64,000 bases of DNA. Origin: Vigna angularis (Eukaryota; Streptophyta; Magnoliopsida; Fabales; Fabaceae). Positions 44,661 to 55,554 of the stretch are shown piece by piece (the first letter of the stretch is position 1; each line of letters opens with the position of its first letter). The stretch is from assembly GCF_016808095.1 (NCBI RefSeq), contig NC_068975.1, positions 15,879,501 to 15,943,500 of the forward strand, written 5' to 3'. A program made the translations under genes and the position numbers. The notes under the pieces were generated by a model, which saw only the letters and a list, made by a program, of their open reading frames with translations, was not told the DNA's origin and ran no database searches.

Positions 44661-46315
44661 TTGCTTGAAGATATCTTTAAAGCGCCCATATTGTCTCTCT
44701 TTTTCAATCTTTTCACTCGCCTAAGGATAAGGAAGAATTTTATCATTTTTCTCAATTTTTTTCTCTCCCCTCTTCTTTTCATTCTCTTTTTTCTCATCCC
44801 ACCTATTATCTCTTCTTTTCTCTCCACTCTTTTTTTCAACTCAACACTCTCTTTCTCATCCACCCTCTTATCATCTGCACTTACAATAGCTTTACACTCT
44901 TCCCTAGGGTTAATCTCAGTATTAGCCCCAAAACTATTATCAGGCATATCCTTCAAGTCCTTAGCTATTTGGCCAACCTGTATCTCCAAATTTCTAATTG
45001 CAGCTTCAGTGCTTTTATGGTTGGAGATGGTCACCTGAATAAATTGTTGAAGAGTTTCTTCAAGATTTGATGATTTCTCATTTAATGCAGATACTTGATG
45101 CCATATTGATGGTTGTTGTTGTTGTGGTCTACTGAATTGTCCTACTTGTCCAGCTTGTCCATTCTGACCTTGACCCATGCTTGGGTGTGGTTTCCACCCT
45201 TGGTTGTAGTTCCCTTGGCGGTATGGAAATTGATTGGCCATGAAATTTACATCTTCTAAAGCCTCCACTGGAAAAGCGCATTCACCATTGATATGGTCAC
45301 CACCACACAGTTCACAAAGTTGTTGTTGAACCTCTGCAACATTCTTTAGCTCCTTTGACAACTGAGAAAGTGTTTTTGTCAAATTCTCCAACTGTTGAGT
45401 TATGATTTTGTTTTGTGCAAGCAAGGCATCATTTGATTGCAATTGTAGAACTCTCTTCTGTTGAATTGGAGCTCCTCTCTCATTATGCAACTCATTATCA
45501 TTTGTAGCCATGTTGTCAATCAATTCAGTGGCTTCCTCTAGAGTCTTGCATTTAATATTACCTCCAGCTAAGGCATCTAGCATCAACTTGGTTTTTTAAC
45601 AAAGACCTCCAAGGAAAAGAATGACTACAGTTGCTTCGTCAAAGCCATGAGTGGGCGTCTTTCTCAACAAGCTCTTGTATCTATCCCAGGCTTGACCTAG
45701 CGTCTCCTCCATGCCTTGTCTAAAAGAAGAAATCTCTTGCTTCCCTTTGTTGATTTTAGATTGTGGGAAGTACTTGTTTAGGAACTTTGAAACCACGGCT
45801 TCTCATTCAGTAAAGCTTTCCTTCGGAAAAGAATTCAACCATAATTTAGCATTGCCTCCCAATGAGAAAGGAAACAAACTAAGCTTTATTGCTTCATCCG
45901 ACACACCATTGATCTTTACAGTGTTTCAAATCTCGTTGAATATGGTGAGATGCTCATATGGACTTTCATGTGATAGCCCATTAAATTGGTTGCTCTTGAC
46001 CAATTGTATCAACGCCGGTTTCACCTCCATGTTTGCAGCATTGACCCTCGACCTAGCAATGGTATTAAAGTGATGAGGGCCAACAACAGTGGTGTAATCC
46101 GCCAAAGTACATCTAACATTGTTCTCTTCAGCCATCTCTTCAGTACTCTGATTAGATCTTTGTGGTGAGGATTGTAGAACTGTTTCCGAAGAAGGAAATA
46201 GTTCTCTAGAAGTTCGAATCATCCTTCTCCTTCTACTTTCGTCCAATCCTTCAAGAAGAGGTTCCGAAGTTTTCTTGCTCCTAGTCCTAATTGTATCCTG
46301 CATACATAAGAACAC
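44661..46315 (-). pseudogene. gag of the nested family A copy
   Basis: Reads from 46315. It has IRTRSKKTSEPLLEGLDESR, LADYTTVVGPHHFNTIARSR, VNAANMEVKPALIQLV, FNGLSHESPYEHLTIFNEI and then TGA (about 45926). After more stops (about 45810 and 45596) come VSKFLNKYFPQSKINKGKQE and QAWDRYKSLLRKTPTHGFDE. The region 45586-44639 contains the knuckle CELCGGDHINGEC, GWKPHPSMGQGQNG and a charged coiled-coil stretch. It retains the segment deleted from the 22085 region of the other copy. Three nonsense codons make it a pseudogene, but the alignment is otherwise full-length. Confidence 0.8.
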
Positions 46316-46497
46316 AAAACCCTAGAAACAATTGTTAGCAGAAAAAAAATAGAAAAGATAAACTAAAAAGATAGAAAGATAAAAAAAATAAAAACAAAAA
46401 GATAGAAAAGATAGAAAAGATAAACAAAAAGATAAAAAGATAAACATCAAGTCAAAGTTAATCAATAATCACACAAATAGAATAGTTAAACCACGAG

Positions 46498-46515
46498 TCC
46501 CCGGCAACGGCGCCA
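46498..46515 (-). promoter_or_regulatory. Primer binding site, perfect tRNA-Asp match
   Basis: TCCCCGGCAACGGCGCCA equals the 3' terminal 18 nt of plant tRNA-Asp(GUC) including CCA, from memory of that tRNA. It lies six bases from the LTR (46522). The other copies have one or two mismatches here. Confidence 0.9.
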
Positions 46516-46521
46516 AAAACT

Positions 46522-46825
46522 TGTTAACCATCGGCAAGTCTAACCGAATCGTATCAAGTAATAATAAAATGGTAAGACCAAGTATCATTTTCCAAAGGAC
46601 TTACGACCTAAACAGTCATGTGATTTGTTGATTAAATTAGACTTGCGAACATATTATTGTAGGTTTAAATGCAAATACTAAAAAGTAAATATGAATGCAT
46701 GTATTGATCAATTGGACAAAAGAAGCAAAATGTGATTGAAATATATGGAACGATGATGTTGTTGGGGTTTTCAATTCATCCTATCCACTCTCATGTATTC
46801 AAGAATTCATCTTCTTCATTAATGT
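46522..46825 (-). mobile_element. Family A 5' LTR, left segment
   Basis: TGTTAACCATCGG... to AATGT at 46821-46825. It continues at 52399 after the nested insertion. The two segments total about 1,268 bp, matching the 1,258-bp partner LTR. Confidence 0.9.
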
Positions 46826-47466
46826 TGTCGCAACCGGAATCGCAACTGGACGACGATCCAAAAAAAGAACGGGTTTTGAAAAAGATATTTTGGAGTCGCC
46901 ACCATAGTTTATTCTGGAAAACTACGGAAAAACCATAAAATGATAAGGCATGGTCTGCGAAAACCGAATTTTGGGTTCGGGAGTCGGTTACGCGTAGGGA
47001 AGGTATTAGCACCCTACAGCGCCTACCCAAAGGCAGTACCTTTAACTAAATACGCGAATGTGATGTGGTTTTCAAAATGTTTAACTATCCCCTAAAATAA
47101 AACTCTAAAGAAGCAAAATATATTTTTTTAGTTTTTTGGGCCCGACAAGGATTGACCTTGCTCCTACGTATTCTCATTCAAAATGAGAAATTAGGGTTAC
47201 GTAGTTCTTTTAGAGCTGTTTGAGAAATTTGTTTTCAAATTTGTTTTGAAAATTTGTTTTCAAATGATTTTGGATAATTTTGGATTTTTGGGAAGTGAAC
47301 CTGACAAGGACTAGCCTTGCTCCTACGTATCTCCACTTTTGATGGAGAATCAAGGATCACGTAGTTCTGGCTGAAAGACTGTTTGTTTGCTTGAAAGTGT
47401 TGATGTTTTTAGCTTTTGAAGATTTTATATATTTGTTTTTGATATTTTCGAGAAAAGGAAGGTAAT

Positions 47467-48097
47467 GAATACTAGGCCGATGCGGACGGTCACACAAGTA
47501 CTCATACCTTAGAATGGTATTTAAATATTTTTAATTATTTTTTTAAAGAAAAATAACAATATTAAGCACTAGGACGATGCGAACGATCACACGAGCACTC
47601 ATATCGTTATCTACTTATTTAGGAAGGCTTGAGAGTATTGAGTGCTAGGCTGATGCGGACGATCGCACGAGCACTCATACCATTATTTAATTTTTTAGAT
47701 TGAAGATATTAAGTACTAGGCTGATGCGGACGGTCGCACGAGTACTTATATCATTATTTAATTATTTAAATAAGAGAGAAAGGTATTGAACACTAGGACA
47801 ATGTGGACGATCACACGAGTGTTCAACCTTTAAAACATATTTTGTTATTTTTATTAAAAGAAAGAGAAAAATGTTTTTAGCACAAGGACGACGCGAGCGG
47901 TCACACATGTGCTTAACCTTTAAAACATAGTTTTGTTATTTTTATTTAAGAAAGAAGGGAATGTTTCTAGCACAAGGACGACGCGAGCGGTCACACGTGT
48001 GCTTAACCTTTAAAATATATTTTTGTAATTTTTATTTAAAGAAAAAGAAAAGGTTTTTTTAGCACAAGGACGACGCGAGCGGTCACACATGTCCTTA
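47467..48097 (+). repeat. Eight-unit hairpin array with changing stems
   Basis: Units start near 47467, 47564, 47639, 47710, 47786, 47879, 47969 and 48061. Each has an arm, a conserved loop of type AGGNNGAYGCGRRCGRTCRCAC, and a second arm. Perfect pairs are TGAGTGCT/AGCACTCA (47639-47677), TAAGTACT/AGTACTTA (47710-47748), TTGAACACT/AGTGTTCAA (47786-47826) and AGCACA/TGTGCT (47879-47913 and 47969-48003). Units 1, 2 and 8 have one or two mismatches. AT-rich spacers of about 30-55 bp separate the units. Confidence 0.85.
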
Positions 48098-48119
48098 ACC
48101 TTTAAAACGTATTTTTGTA

Positions 48120-48123
<4 letters not shown>

Positions 48124-48157
<34 letters not shown>
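48124..48157. repeat. (TA)n microsatellite
   Basis: A run of TA dinucleotides of about 34 bp between the hairpin array and an A-rich stretch. Confidence 0.9.
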
Positions 48158-48163
<6 letters not shown>

Positions 48164-49222
48164 TTTATTTTTATGTATTATTAAATATATATTTTAAAAC
48201 AAGTAGATATTTAAAATAATAAAAACAAATGAAATAAGATAAATAGGAAACAAAACAAATAAATAAATAAAATAAAATAAAAATAAAACAAAAAAATAGG
48301 GGTGCCTAAATGAGAAAATGGGGTGTCCAAACCCAAGCTGAAAGGGGGTGTGGAAGTGAGAACAGGGGTGTTGAGCTAAGAAAAGAAATTTTGCTTTTTT
48401 TATTTTTATTTTTTTGGAACAAGATGGGCTTGAGCCCAGGCCAACGGAAAGGATGGGAGTGCGCGGGTGAGAAACGCGGGGTGCGCGAAGGAGAAAGGGT
48501 TTTTATTATATTTTTATTCTTTTAGAGAGAGAGCTGGGTCAGAAAAACAGGCCCAAGGCCTTTTCATTCCTCAGCTCAGGAAACCCTTAGGGGTTTCTCC
48601 CATTCTTCACATCACACCAATTCACTCAACTGAGACTAGGGGTCTCTTTCTCTCTGAGTGAGAAAAAAAACCAAAGGTGCTCACATCCACCTTTCAACGG
48701 CCACGCCCTAGCCTCTGCCCAAACAGCCACTGCGGGAGGGCCCTCTACCCAGTCCGAAGCTTCGCCGGCGACGCCAAGCGACACTCGGACCGCCGCTGGC
48801 CACAGCCTCAGATCCCCTTTTCCTCCTCGCCCATCTCCGTGCGTGAGATCGACTCCCATCTTGCGTCCTCGCCGCCGCTGACGCCACCGACGACGACCGT
48901 CGCGAGTTGCGGCGCAAAGCGCCAAGCTCTCCCATCTCTTTCTCTTCTTTGTTCGCAAAGGGGCAATCCCTTTCCCTCTTCTCCGCATTTTAGAACGTCA
49001 ACCCAGGGAGGGTTTTGCCTCCGCTGCACGTGCGCCACCACTTCCTCAAACCGACCCCGCGCCACCACCTTCTACTCGGTTGACGATCTTCTTCCCACTC
49101 TGATGAATGGTGGTGTCAAACGTTGAACACCGCAACTGTGAATGCGTGATTTCCTCATGGAGTCTCCATCGTCAGCAGGCTCATAGATAACCGAAGATTG
49201 GACAATGAGGTGTGGTACGGGC
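48158..49222. other. A-rich then GC-rich part of the nested element
   Basis: 48158-48300 is A-rich simple sequence. 48560-49150 is distinctly GC-rich, with CCG/CGCC-rich runs open in several frames on both strands (for example 48677-49126 plus and 48626-48988 minus). No frame shows a recognisable domain. Long opposed ORFs are expected from composition alone, so I do not call a gene. It may be the R/U5 leader of a long LTR. Confidence 0.5.
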
Positions 49223-51119
49223 TGTCGCAATCCGTCAAATTTGATTGCACGAAATAATGCAGTATAACTAGGAAGTGACTCCTAGGTCGTCTCTCAAGGA
49301 CCAATTTGGGTTCAGTCTTAGATTTAACACGAAGTGGGGGGGGTTTGTGATTTTTGTATTTGTGCGGTAAAATTAAAGTGAACTGGAAATTAAACAACAC
49401 AAAATTAAAAATAACGTTTGAAATAAATTTTAACGACTATAAAGCCAAACGGTAAAAGATAGTAAAATCACAAAATGGAAAATCATGGAGTGTTTAAAAT
49501 TTACCCAAAAACATCAGTAAAAATAAATCGTAAAAACGACGCAATAAATCGTAAAAACGACGCTGAAAATAACATGAAGAGTAAAATATTATGACAAAAT
49601 TTAACGACATAGAAAACAGTAAACGGTAAAATAAAATAGACGGTAAAAACAAAAGCACCTTGAAAATCAAATTTATTAAACATTCAACATTAAATTAAAA
49701 TTCCTGGACGGATAAAAATAAAATGAACAAACTAACACAGTACAGAAATTAAATTCTACATCTTTTTTCTGAAAATGAGCAAGGACCTAAAGCTACTGGA
49801 AGAGAGAGTCTCTCCCAGGCCGTCTCCTACTCTACTGGAACAACTGATATTTCCTCCACTACCGAGAGCTGCTTCTTCTCTTCACGGTACCCCCTTTTAA
49901 AGCAAAATCCCAGACGTTTTGTGCTCAATGGATGATGCAAAATGAAACCATGGGCCCTCCACTATTTAGTGTTGTGATGTCTTCTTCATTCTCTTAAGCC
50001 AAATAATTCAATCCCCTCAACAATTAATGACAAATCATGCTGGGCCCTTCTTCAATATTAATTACTTTTTTTTTTTTCAAAATGAAGTTGGACCCTCATT
50101 GCTGGACATGCAACCTCTGCTCCCGTGCACACTGCTTCTCTTCTTGCTAGACCATAGTTGCTCCAGCTCCAAGCTGCCGTGAGCTTTTCCATTCTTCCAG
50201 TTTACTTCCAGCAGCCACCGTGGACTTCCATGCCTCTTCTTCTTCATTCTTCCAAGTGCTTGCTAACATTGGTGGCTGCTCCAACTCTAGTCTCCATGTT
50301 TATCCTCTCAAAGAAAGAATACATGAACGTGTGTGTGTTGCCCATTGCTGGACGCTTGTTGAACGCTGCTTCCAACTCAGCTGGATGGTGTTCTCTAGAA
50401 GCGTACCTTGAGCTTGGTCACGTGCAGCTTCAATTAAAAGGATGGAATGTGCTTCCAAAATTAGTGTGGGTCGTGTGCTTTTCCATTCACTTATTAATCA
50501 CCACTTTTCCAAATTGTTCACGTGACCTTTGTGCTATTAAAATGTAATTTGAATTAGTGTGATTTCTAAAGTAAGGTTACGTGAAATCAGCAATAACTCT
50601 TCCCAAGCCAAATTTTCCAATCCTAGGTGGCGGCTCCACTTCCAAAAGACAAAAGAGATTCCCCCATTATTTGTGTTTGCAGCCGTGAAGTGTCCACCTT
50701 CTTTCCATATTTTCTTCAACCAAAACTAACAAGAGGTCCTCCACTGATTGATATTTCAGCCGTGACATGCCATGTATGCCAATTAATGCCCCTTAAAATC
50801 CAAGAAATAAAGGAGTTCACGTGAAAGCATGTGTAATTTTGGATGTTGCCACAAAACCTTTAGACCGTGCACTTCTAATTTTTAGCCCATTCAAACAAAA
50901 TATTTCATTTCAAGTTTCCACGGATCACCACACAAAATAAATCTTCCAAGTAAATAACACTTTGTATAAATGAATATTCTTCCAAATGTCCCAATTGTAT
51001 TTCCAATATTTTTCCTGCAATTACTAATGCAAATAATTAGCTCAGATGATTCAAATTAATCAAAATTAGAATTTCTGGTCAAGTTAAGCACAATTAGCAA
51101 AATGGGATAATACCGGACA
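49223..51119 (-). mobile_element. Inverted LTR-like segment inside the nested element
   Basis: Begins TGTCGCAATCC. Read on the minus strand this is an LTR end, ...GATTGCGACA, preceded by a GACGACCTAGGAGTCACTTC block of the kind seen near plant LTR ends. The right boundary is uncertain. One candidate is 51119, where the minus strand would start TGTCCGG. The left flank CGGGC is not repeated after any candidate right end, so no duplication supports the borders. No gag or pol is seen. The 50158-50547 ORF has no recognisable domain. Confidence 0.4.
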
Positions 51120-52393
51120 TTCTAGCACAATTCCCTGATTAAATTCGGTACAATAAGCTAAGTGAAGTGAAGAAAATAATGATTCATCAAGGTGATAGAG
51201 GTATGAAGCAGAAAGACCGCATTACCAATTTCTTGTCAAGATCAGAGAGCAAACAAGAAGTTGATTCTTGAGTGCCCTTGGGTGTGAGTATTTCATGCGG
51301 TTGGCCGAAGGTGGAAATGACTCTATGCCGAAATCACTGGGGAAGGATGAGGGGTTTGGCTGGGATATTGATTTGGTCTTTTCTGTTTGTTTTGTTGTTT
51401 TTTTTTTCTTTTTTTTGATACAAGGAGGAACTAGGAACAAGGTAACCAGGAGGGTGAAACTGATGATATTAGTGGCAAAATCATATATGGAGTGAATAGG
51501 TGAGGGTGATAGTGATGCTAGGTAAGGGTGTAGGTTACTATAGTAGTCGGAGGTAATGGTGAAGGTTCATACAGAATCATTCTTAACAGAGCAATAGCAA
51601 GCGTAAAAGCCCAATAGCAAGTATAAAAACGCAATAGCAAGCATACAAGCTCCAGTGCTTACTCCATTATACATGACAATATGAATGAGTAAAGGAGTTG
51701 TTTACCTCACGGAGCTCCTGTGCTATTGCTTGGCGTTTCCAGTGGCTGCTGCAACAGGGGAAATGAAGTTGGCGCTGGTATTGGAGATGTCCCTGAATCC
51801 CCGCCTTAGCTCTTGATGATGCTCCTATGAAGCCAAATTTTTTTCTTGCTTTCTGATCCTCCTCGCCCAAACAAAATCACCCCCCTCTTCCCTTCTCGTG
51901 CCCTTTTCTTGTGCTTCTTCTGTATGCGCCAAATTGCCTTGTACCAATTCCGTACGCCCCAACGTCTCTGCTAATCCGTATGCCAAAACCGCCTCTGCCA
52001 CCACTTTTGCTCTCTACAGAAAATCGTTTTTGTCCCCTCTCGCTCCAACACACACGCATACATTTTTTTCTTTTTTTTAGTTATATTAATTATATTAAAA
52101 TAAAATAAAATATAAAGAGTAAAACAAAACAAAAAAAAGACAAAAGAAACAAAAATAAAAAGGAAATAATAAATAAAGGGGAGAATAAAATAAAATAAGA
52201 TAACTTATATAAATAAAGATAGAATAAAAATAAAATAATAATAGATAACAAAAAATAAATAAAAAAAGATAAAAACGAAAATAAAAATAAAAATAAAATA
52301 AAAAATAAAAATAAAAATAAATAAATAATAAAACATAGGAGAACAGATTACAGTAAAGCCAAAAATCAATCCGGACGAAATTCGGTATTGACA
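51120..52393. other. Right part of the nested element
   Basis: No gene is supported. A triplicated CAATAGCAAGYRTAMAAGC-type motif lies at about 51590-51640. A pyrimidine-rich stretch lies at 51880-52080. An A-rich AAAATAAAAATA stretch at 52090-52340 gives false ORFs on the minus strand. Its end, GGTATTGACA, closes the element. Confidence 0.5.
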
Positions 52394-52398
52394 AATGT

Positions 52399-53362
52399 TA
52401 ATGTCACTTTCTAATTTACCTTAAATCCGATGTCTCAGTGAAGAAAGCCTACTCCTAATCACTAGTTTACAATGTCTTGTCTCCCTAGTAATTATTCATG
52501 CATTACATTCGCACAGAAGCTTAAAGGAAACCAATCCTTATATCCCTATGTCAAGGCAATATTACTATTGGGAGAATTTCTTCATGTCTAGATTTATCTA
52601 TGTGTGTCCATACAAATAAAATCAATTATCATGCAATTGAATGAGTTAAACAAAGCATGCATAGAGTATAGAAGAAAAACCCTAACAATTAATGAAAGAA
52701 AGCATATGGATTAAAGAACCAATTCAATACATGAGAGTATCAAAGGATTACATTGATTCCCCAACAACAATGAAGGTTTAGTTCACCGTAATCATGGTGA
52801 AACTAGATGAAAAATAATGAAAGAATGAAAAATAGAACCCTAGAATTTGAAGAGTGGAGCTTGAGCATCCAAAATCCTCCTCCAAGGGGTGAAGAAAGTG
52901 TGATTTTTCCTCGTTCTGCCAAAAGATACTAACCCTAATTCGGCTGAAACCTTATATAGCCTTCTAAAAATTACAGAAAAGTGTCCCAAGGCCCAATAAA
53001 ATGGCGCTCAGCGGTAAATGCGGTTGTTCTATTTGACGCCCAGCTACAGTTTTGCCCCTCAGCGGTGACTGCGGGACTTCAGAGTGTCGCTCAGCGGTAA
53101 AAGTGGCGCTGAGCGGTACTTGCGGCTCTTCTTTTATGCACCTTCTCTTCCTTTTCTGAATCCAACTTCTTGCTACTTCACTTCTTTCATTCAATTCATT
53201 TTAAAACTTGCAAAAATAAGGAAAACTAAGCATAAAACCCATCCAACTCTTTTATTTCCAAAACATAAGCAAAAGCATGATTACAAGCTAGTTTCTAAGT
53301 CATAAAGGTTGTTTCTGATGTCAAAATTAAGTATAAAAATAACAGTTTTTCAACTGTTATCA
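52399..53362 (-). mobile_element. Family A 5' LTR, right segment
   Basis: Continues the LTR from the base after the AATGT duplication and ends TTATCA at 53362, followed by the ATCCT duplication. U3 shows CCGCT/AGCGG-type motifs at 53000-53120. The 52964-53194 and 53084-53305 ORFs are LTR sequence. Confidence 0.9.
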
Positions 53363-54458
53363 ATCCTATATCCATATTGACCTCTAGATTAAATAAGTTG
53401 AGAAAAGGACCAGTAGAGATGCTGTGGGAGTTAAGAACATTTGGCCTCGAGTGCCATGTTCCATTGTATATTAATTTCGATGATGCATATGAGATCATTG
53501 GTGGAGAAAAAATGTTGAACATTTCATGCATACAACTATGGTGCATGTAAGTTTTTTATTTGTTATTTTCCAATTTGTATATTAGTATTATACTTTTTAA
53601 TAAACATACTTAACTTTATTCTTACAGGTACATGGACGCCATCGTAGTGGAATCAGGTCGGGCGTCAGTTTATGGCTTTCTTGAACCTCAGACCATTCAA
53701 CCATCTAGAAACACATTAGATTCCAGAAAATCATATATTCAAACATGGATGACTGAGTCTAACAGAGAGATATATATCGCGCCATACATTGATGCGTATG
53801 TGTTTCCCAATATTGTCAACTTTTATCAAATTTTAATCAATAAACTAACGCACTAGTTGTGGTACATGATAGGGGCCATTCGCAACTCATGGTGATCATT
53901 CCAAAAAAAGCACAAGTTGTATGGTTTTGTTCTCTTCATAGGAAGATGAAAGCGAAGTTGAAGTCCTTGATACAAACGTAATTATTACATTTCAATTCAT
54001 TATGATATTAATATATTAACTTATGTTTCTAATGTCTCAAATTTGTTTAGAATTGTGACTAGGACCAGAGCACAAAAACTTGAAATTATATATCCTAAGG
54101 TTGGAATTCGTTGATCTTTAACCTTTAATTTTCGTAGTCAAATTTAAACCATTACATTTGACTAAGTTCTTTCACATGTTTAGTGTAATAAGCAGAATGA
54201 TTCCTGGGCATGTGGCTACTACATCATGTCATGTATAAAGGCAATCATCCGAGCAGAAATCAGAGGGGAATGGACTGAGGTAGAAATTTACATTTGAAAA
54301 TCTTACAAATATTAATAAACTTTTGACATTAAAATTAATATAATAGTAAAGTTTCCTTGATTATGCAGCGGTTCAACACTACCTCTTCATTGTCCACTTT
54401 AGTAATAAAGACGACAAGAGAGGATTGGGCAAAATATTTGAATAAATATTTTAAATAG
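53363..54458 (+). pseudogene. Ulp1-like cysteine protease part of the CACTA gene
   Basis: Continues the gene broken at 37808. Inferred exons are 53368-53546, 53628-53795, 53873-53977, 54051-54099, 54184-54279 and 54369-54458, each with GT...AG borders and consistent frame. Blocks are LRTFGLECHVPLYINFDDAY, YMDAIVVESGRASVYGFLEP, YIAPYIDA, GHSQLMVIIPKKAQVVWFCS and NKQNDSWACGYYIMSCIKAI, ending REDWAKYLNKYFK and TAG. The His in GHSQL and the Cys in WACGYYIM are at the places of the Ulp1/C48 catalytic His and Cys. This C-terminal part looks undamaged, but the upstream exons have stops. Ulp1-like domains in plant CACTA and Mutator elements are known. Confidence 0.75.
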
Positions 54459-54779
54459 CTATAGCTTTAGGTTTTTCCTTTCATGATAATAGCATTTTCT
54501 TACTTGTGTAGCTTTTAAACTATTATTAGATTATTGTGAATAGATGAATACTGTCAATAGATGAATACTGTGAATAGATGAATGGAAAACTAGGTTCTTT
54601 TAAGTTTTGATAATAGCATTAGCGTCTTTTAGTTTTACTATTTAATTGGAATTGATGAATTGATGATAGCATGGTTTAAATAATTAATTCTGTGAATATA
54701 TATGAATTGGAAAACTGATTTCTGTATTTCAGGTTTGGTTAAATGAGCTAAACCGAATCAAATTTAAAAAAAAAACACT
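54459..54779 (+). other. 3' non-coding DNA of the CACTA element
   Basis: AT-rich DNA after the TAG, with a small GAATAGATGAATACTGT repeat at about 54535-54580. No gene. Confidence 0.5.
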
Positions 54780-55282
54780 AAAGGTAACGTCAAAGTATAC
54801 ATCGTTCGACGTTCAAACAGCGACAATAACGTCACATATCGACGAGTTCGACGTTAACCTTACGTCCTTCCCCTTATACTTGACATCAAATATTCCTTTA
54901 AATATAAATATTTATTCAAATATTACTCAAAAATTGACGTCCTCTTTGAACTTCGACATGAACATTACGTCAGTTATCTTCCATAACGACGTTAACTTTA
55001 CGTCACTTCCCTCGTACATAAGACAACAAATCTTACTATAAATATAAATATTTATTCAAATATTGGACGTCATTCTCTTTACTAGTGGACGTAACCTTAC
55101 GTCGTTGCACAAAATTAACGTTAGACTTACGTCAATTGTCGATCCACTCGACGTCGAATTGTTCTAGTAACGTCGCCTAGTGATATTCGACGTAAAATTT
55201 ACGTCACCCGATATGACGTCGGCCTCGAATTCGTCGTTAAAAGCCAAAAGTAACCGACGTAATACGCTGTTTTTGTACTAGT
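54780..55282 (+). repeat. CACTA 3' subterminal repeats and terminus
   Basis: More than 20 ACGTC/GACGT motifs in both orientations across 500 bp, including a repeated AAATATAAATATTTATTCAA block (54900 and 55035). It ends ACGTAATACGCTGTTTTTGT then ACTAGTG at 55282. The complement begins CACTAGTACAAAAACAGCG, a CACTA-type terminal inverted repeat. Subterminal motif arrays are the binding sites of TNPA-type proteins in En/Spm, by established knowledge. ACGTC as the motif here is inferred. Confidence 0.85.
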
Positions 55283-55554
55283 GAGAGTTTAGTTCTTCTC
55301 TTCATGTTTGTTTGTTGTCTCTAGACTTTTAGTGAATTTAGAGGTAATTTTGATTTAAGGAATTTTAGTAAGTAATTAGGAGCATATTTGGCAAGGCAAG
55401 ACTTGGTATTTAAGCAACCTCCACAGTTCACCTCTCTTACCTAGAATATTGCTCTCAAGTGAGAACCTTCTTTTTCCTTACTTCAAGAAAACCTTTTAAT
55501 TCATAAAAATGCCTTCTTTTTCCTTACTTCAAGAAAACCTTTTAATTCATAAAA
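55283..55554 (+). other. Leader before the gag remnant
   Basis: Flank just right of the CACTA terminus. It contains a duplicated CCTTCTTTTTCCTTACTTC block (about 55467 and 55510) directly upstream of the gag ATG. No LTR or primer site is recognised. Confidence 0.4.

Larger units (their letters stand above)
46826..52393. mobile_element. 5.6-kb LTR-type insertion with AATGT duplication
   Basis: Begins TGTCGCAACCGG and ends GGTATTGACA, so it has TG...CA ends. It is flanked by AATGT at 46821-46825 and 52394-52398. The interrupted LTR is continuous across it. No gag or pol is recognised. I infer a very long solo LTR (or a non-autonomous element) of an unidentified Ty3-like family, itself disrupted by LTR-like sequence at 49223. 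Notable parts are an eight-unit hairpin array (47467-48097), a TA run (48124-48157), a GC-rich block (48560-49150), a triplicated CAATAGCAAG motif (51590-51640) and an A-rich stretch (52090-52340). Confidence 0.7.
37809..53362 (-). mobile_element. Family A element inserted in CACTA, with two nested insertions
   Basis: Bounded by ATCCT at 37804-37808 and 53363-53367. The 3' LTR is 37809-39066. The 5' LTR is 46522-46825 plus 52399-53362. On the minus strand it has a perfect tRNA-Asp primer site, gag, protease, integrase tail, hairpins and the Transposase_32 ORF. A family A LTR (40990-42268) lies in that ORF, and a 5.6-kb element (46826-52393) lies in the 5' LTR. The two LTRs differ at roughly a dozen places in the first 250 bases by eye, so it is older than the pair at 8349/12945. 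Confidence 0.9.
35391..55282 (+). mobile_element. 5'-truncated CACTA (En/Spm) transposon, interrupted by a retroelement
   Basis: Two CACTA parts, 35391-37808 and 53363-55282, are separated by a 15.6-kb family A element with an exact ATCCT duplication. Parts in order: transposase C-terminus, Transposase_24-like gene, Ulp1-like protease, then an ACGTC-rich subterminal region ending ...TTTTTGTACTAGTG at 55282, the complement of a CACTAGTACAAAAA terminus. The left end and the transposase catalytic part are lost at the 35390 junction. The three bases after the terminus are AGA. A matching TSD partner on the left cannot exist in the window because of the truncation. It is non-functional. Confidence 0.85.

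Noticed and set aside
47467..48097. Regular repeats with spacers resembling a CRISPR array
   Set aside because: The sequence is plant nuclear DNA inside an LTR-type insertion. Repeats are imperfect with changing arms, spacers are AT-rich and related, and there are no cas genes.
48626..49126. Overlapping ORFs in the GC-rich block as a host gene
   Set aside because: Open frames on both strands follow from GC-rich composition, and no domain or splice pattern was recognised.
49223..51119. A complete nested solo LTR with defined borders
   Set aside because: The left end looks like an LTR end, but no target duplication supports any right border. Kept only as a low-confidence feature.
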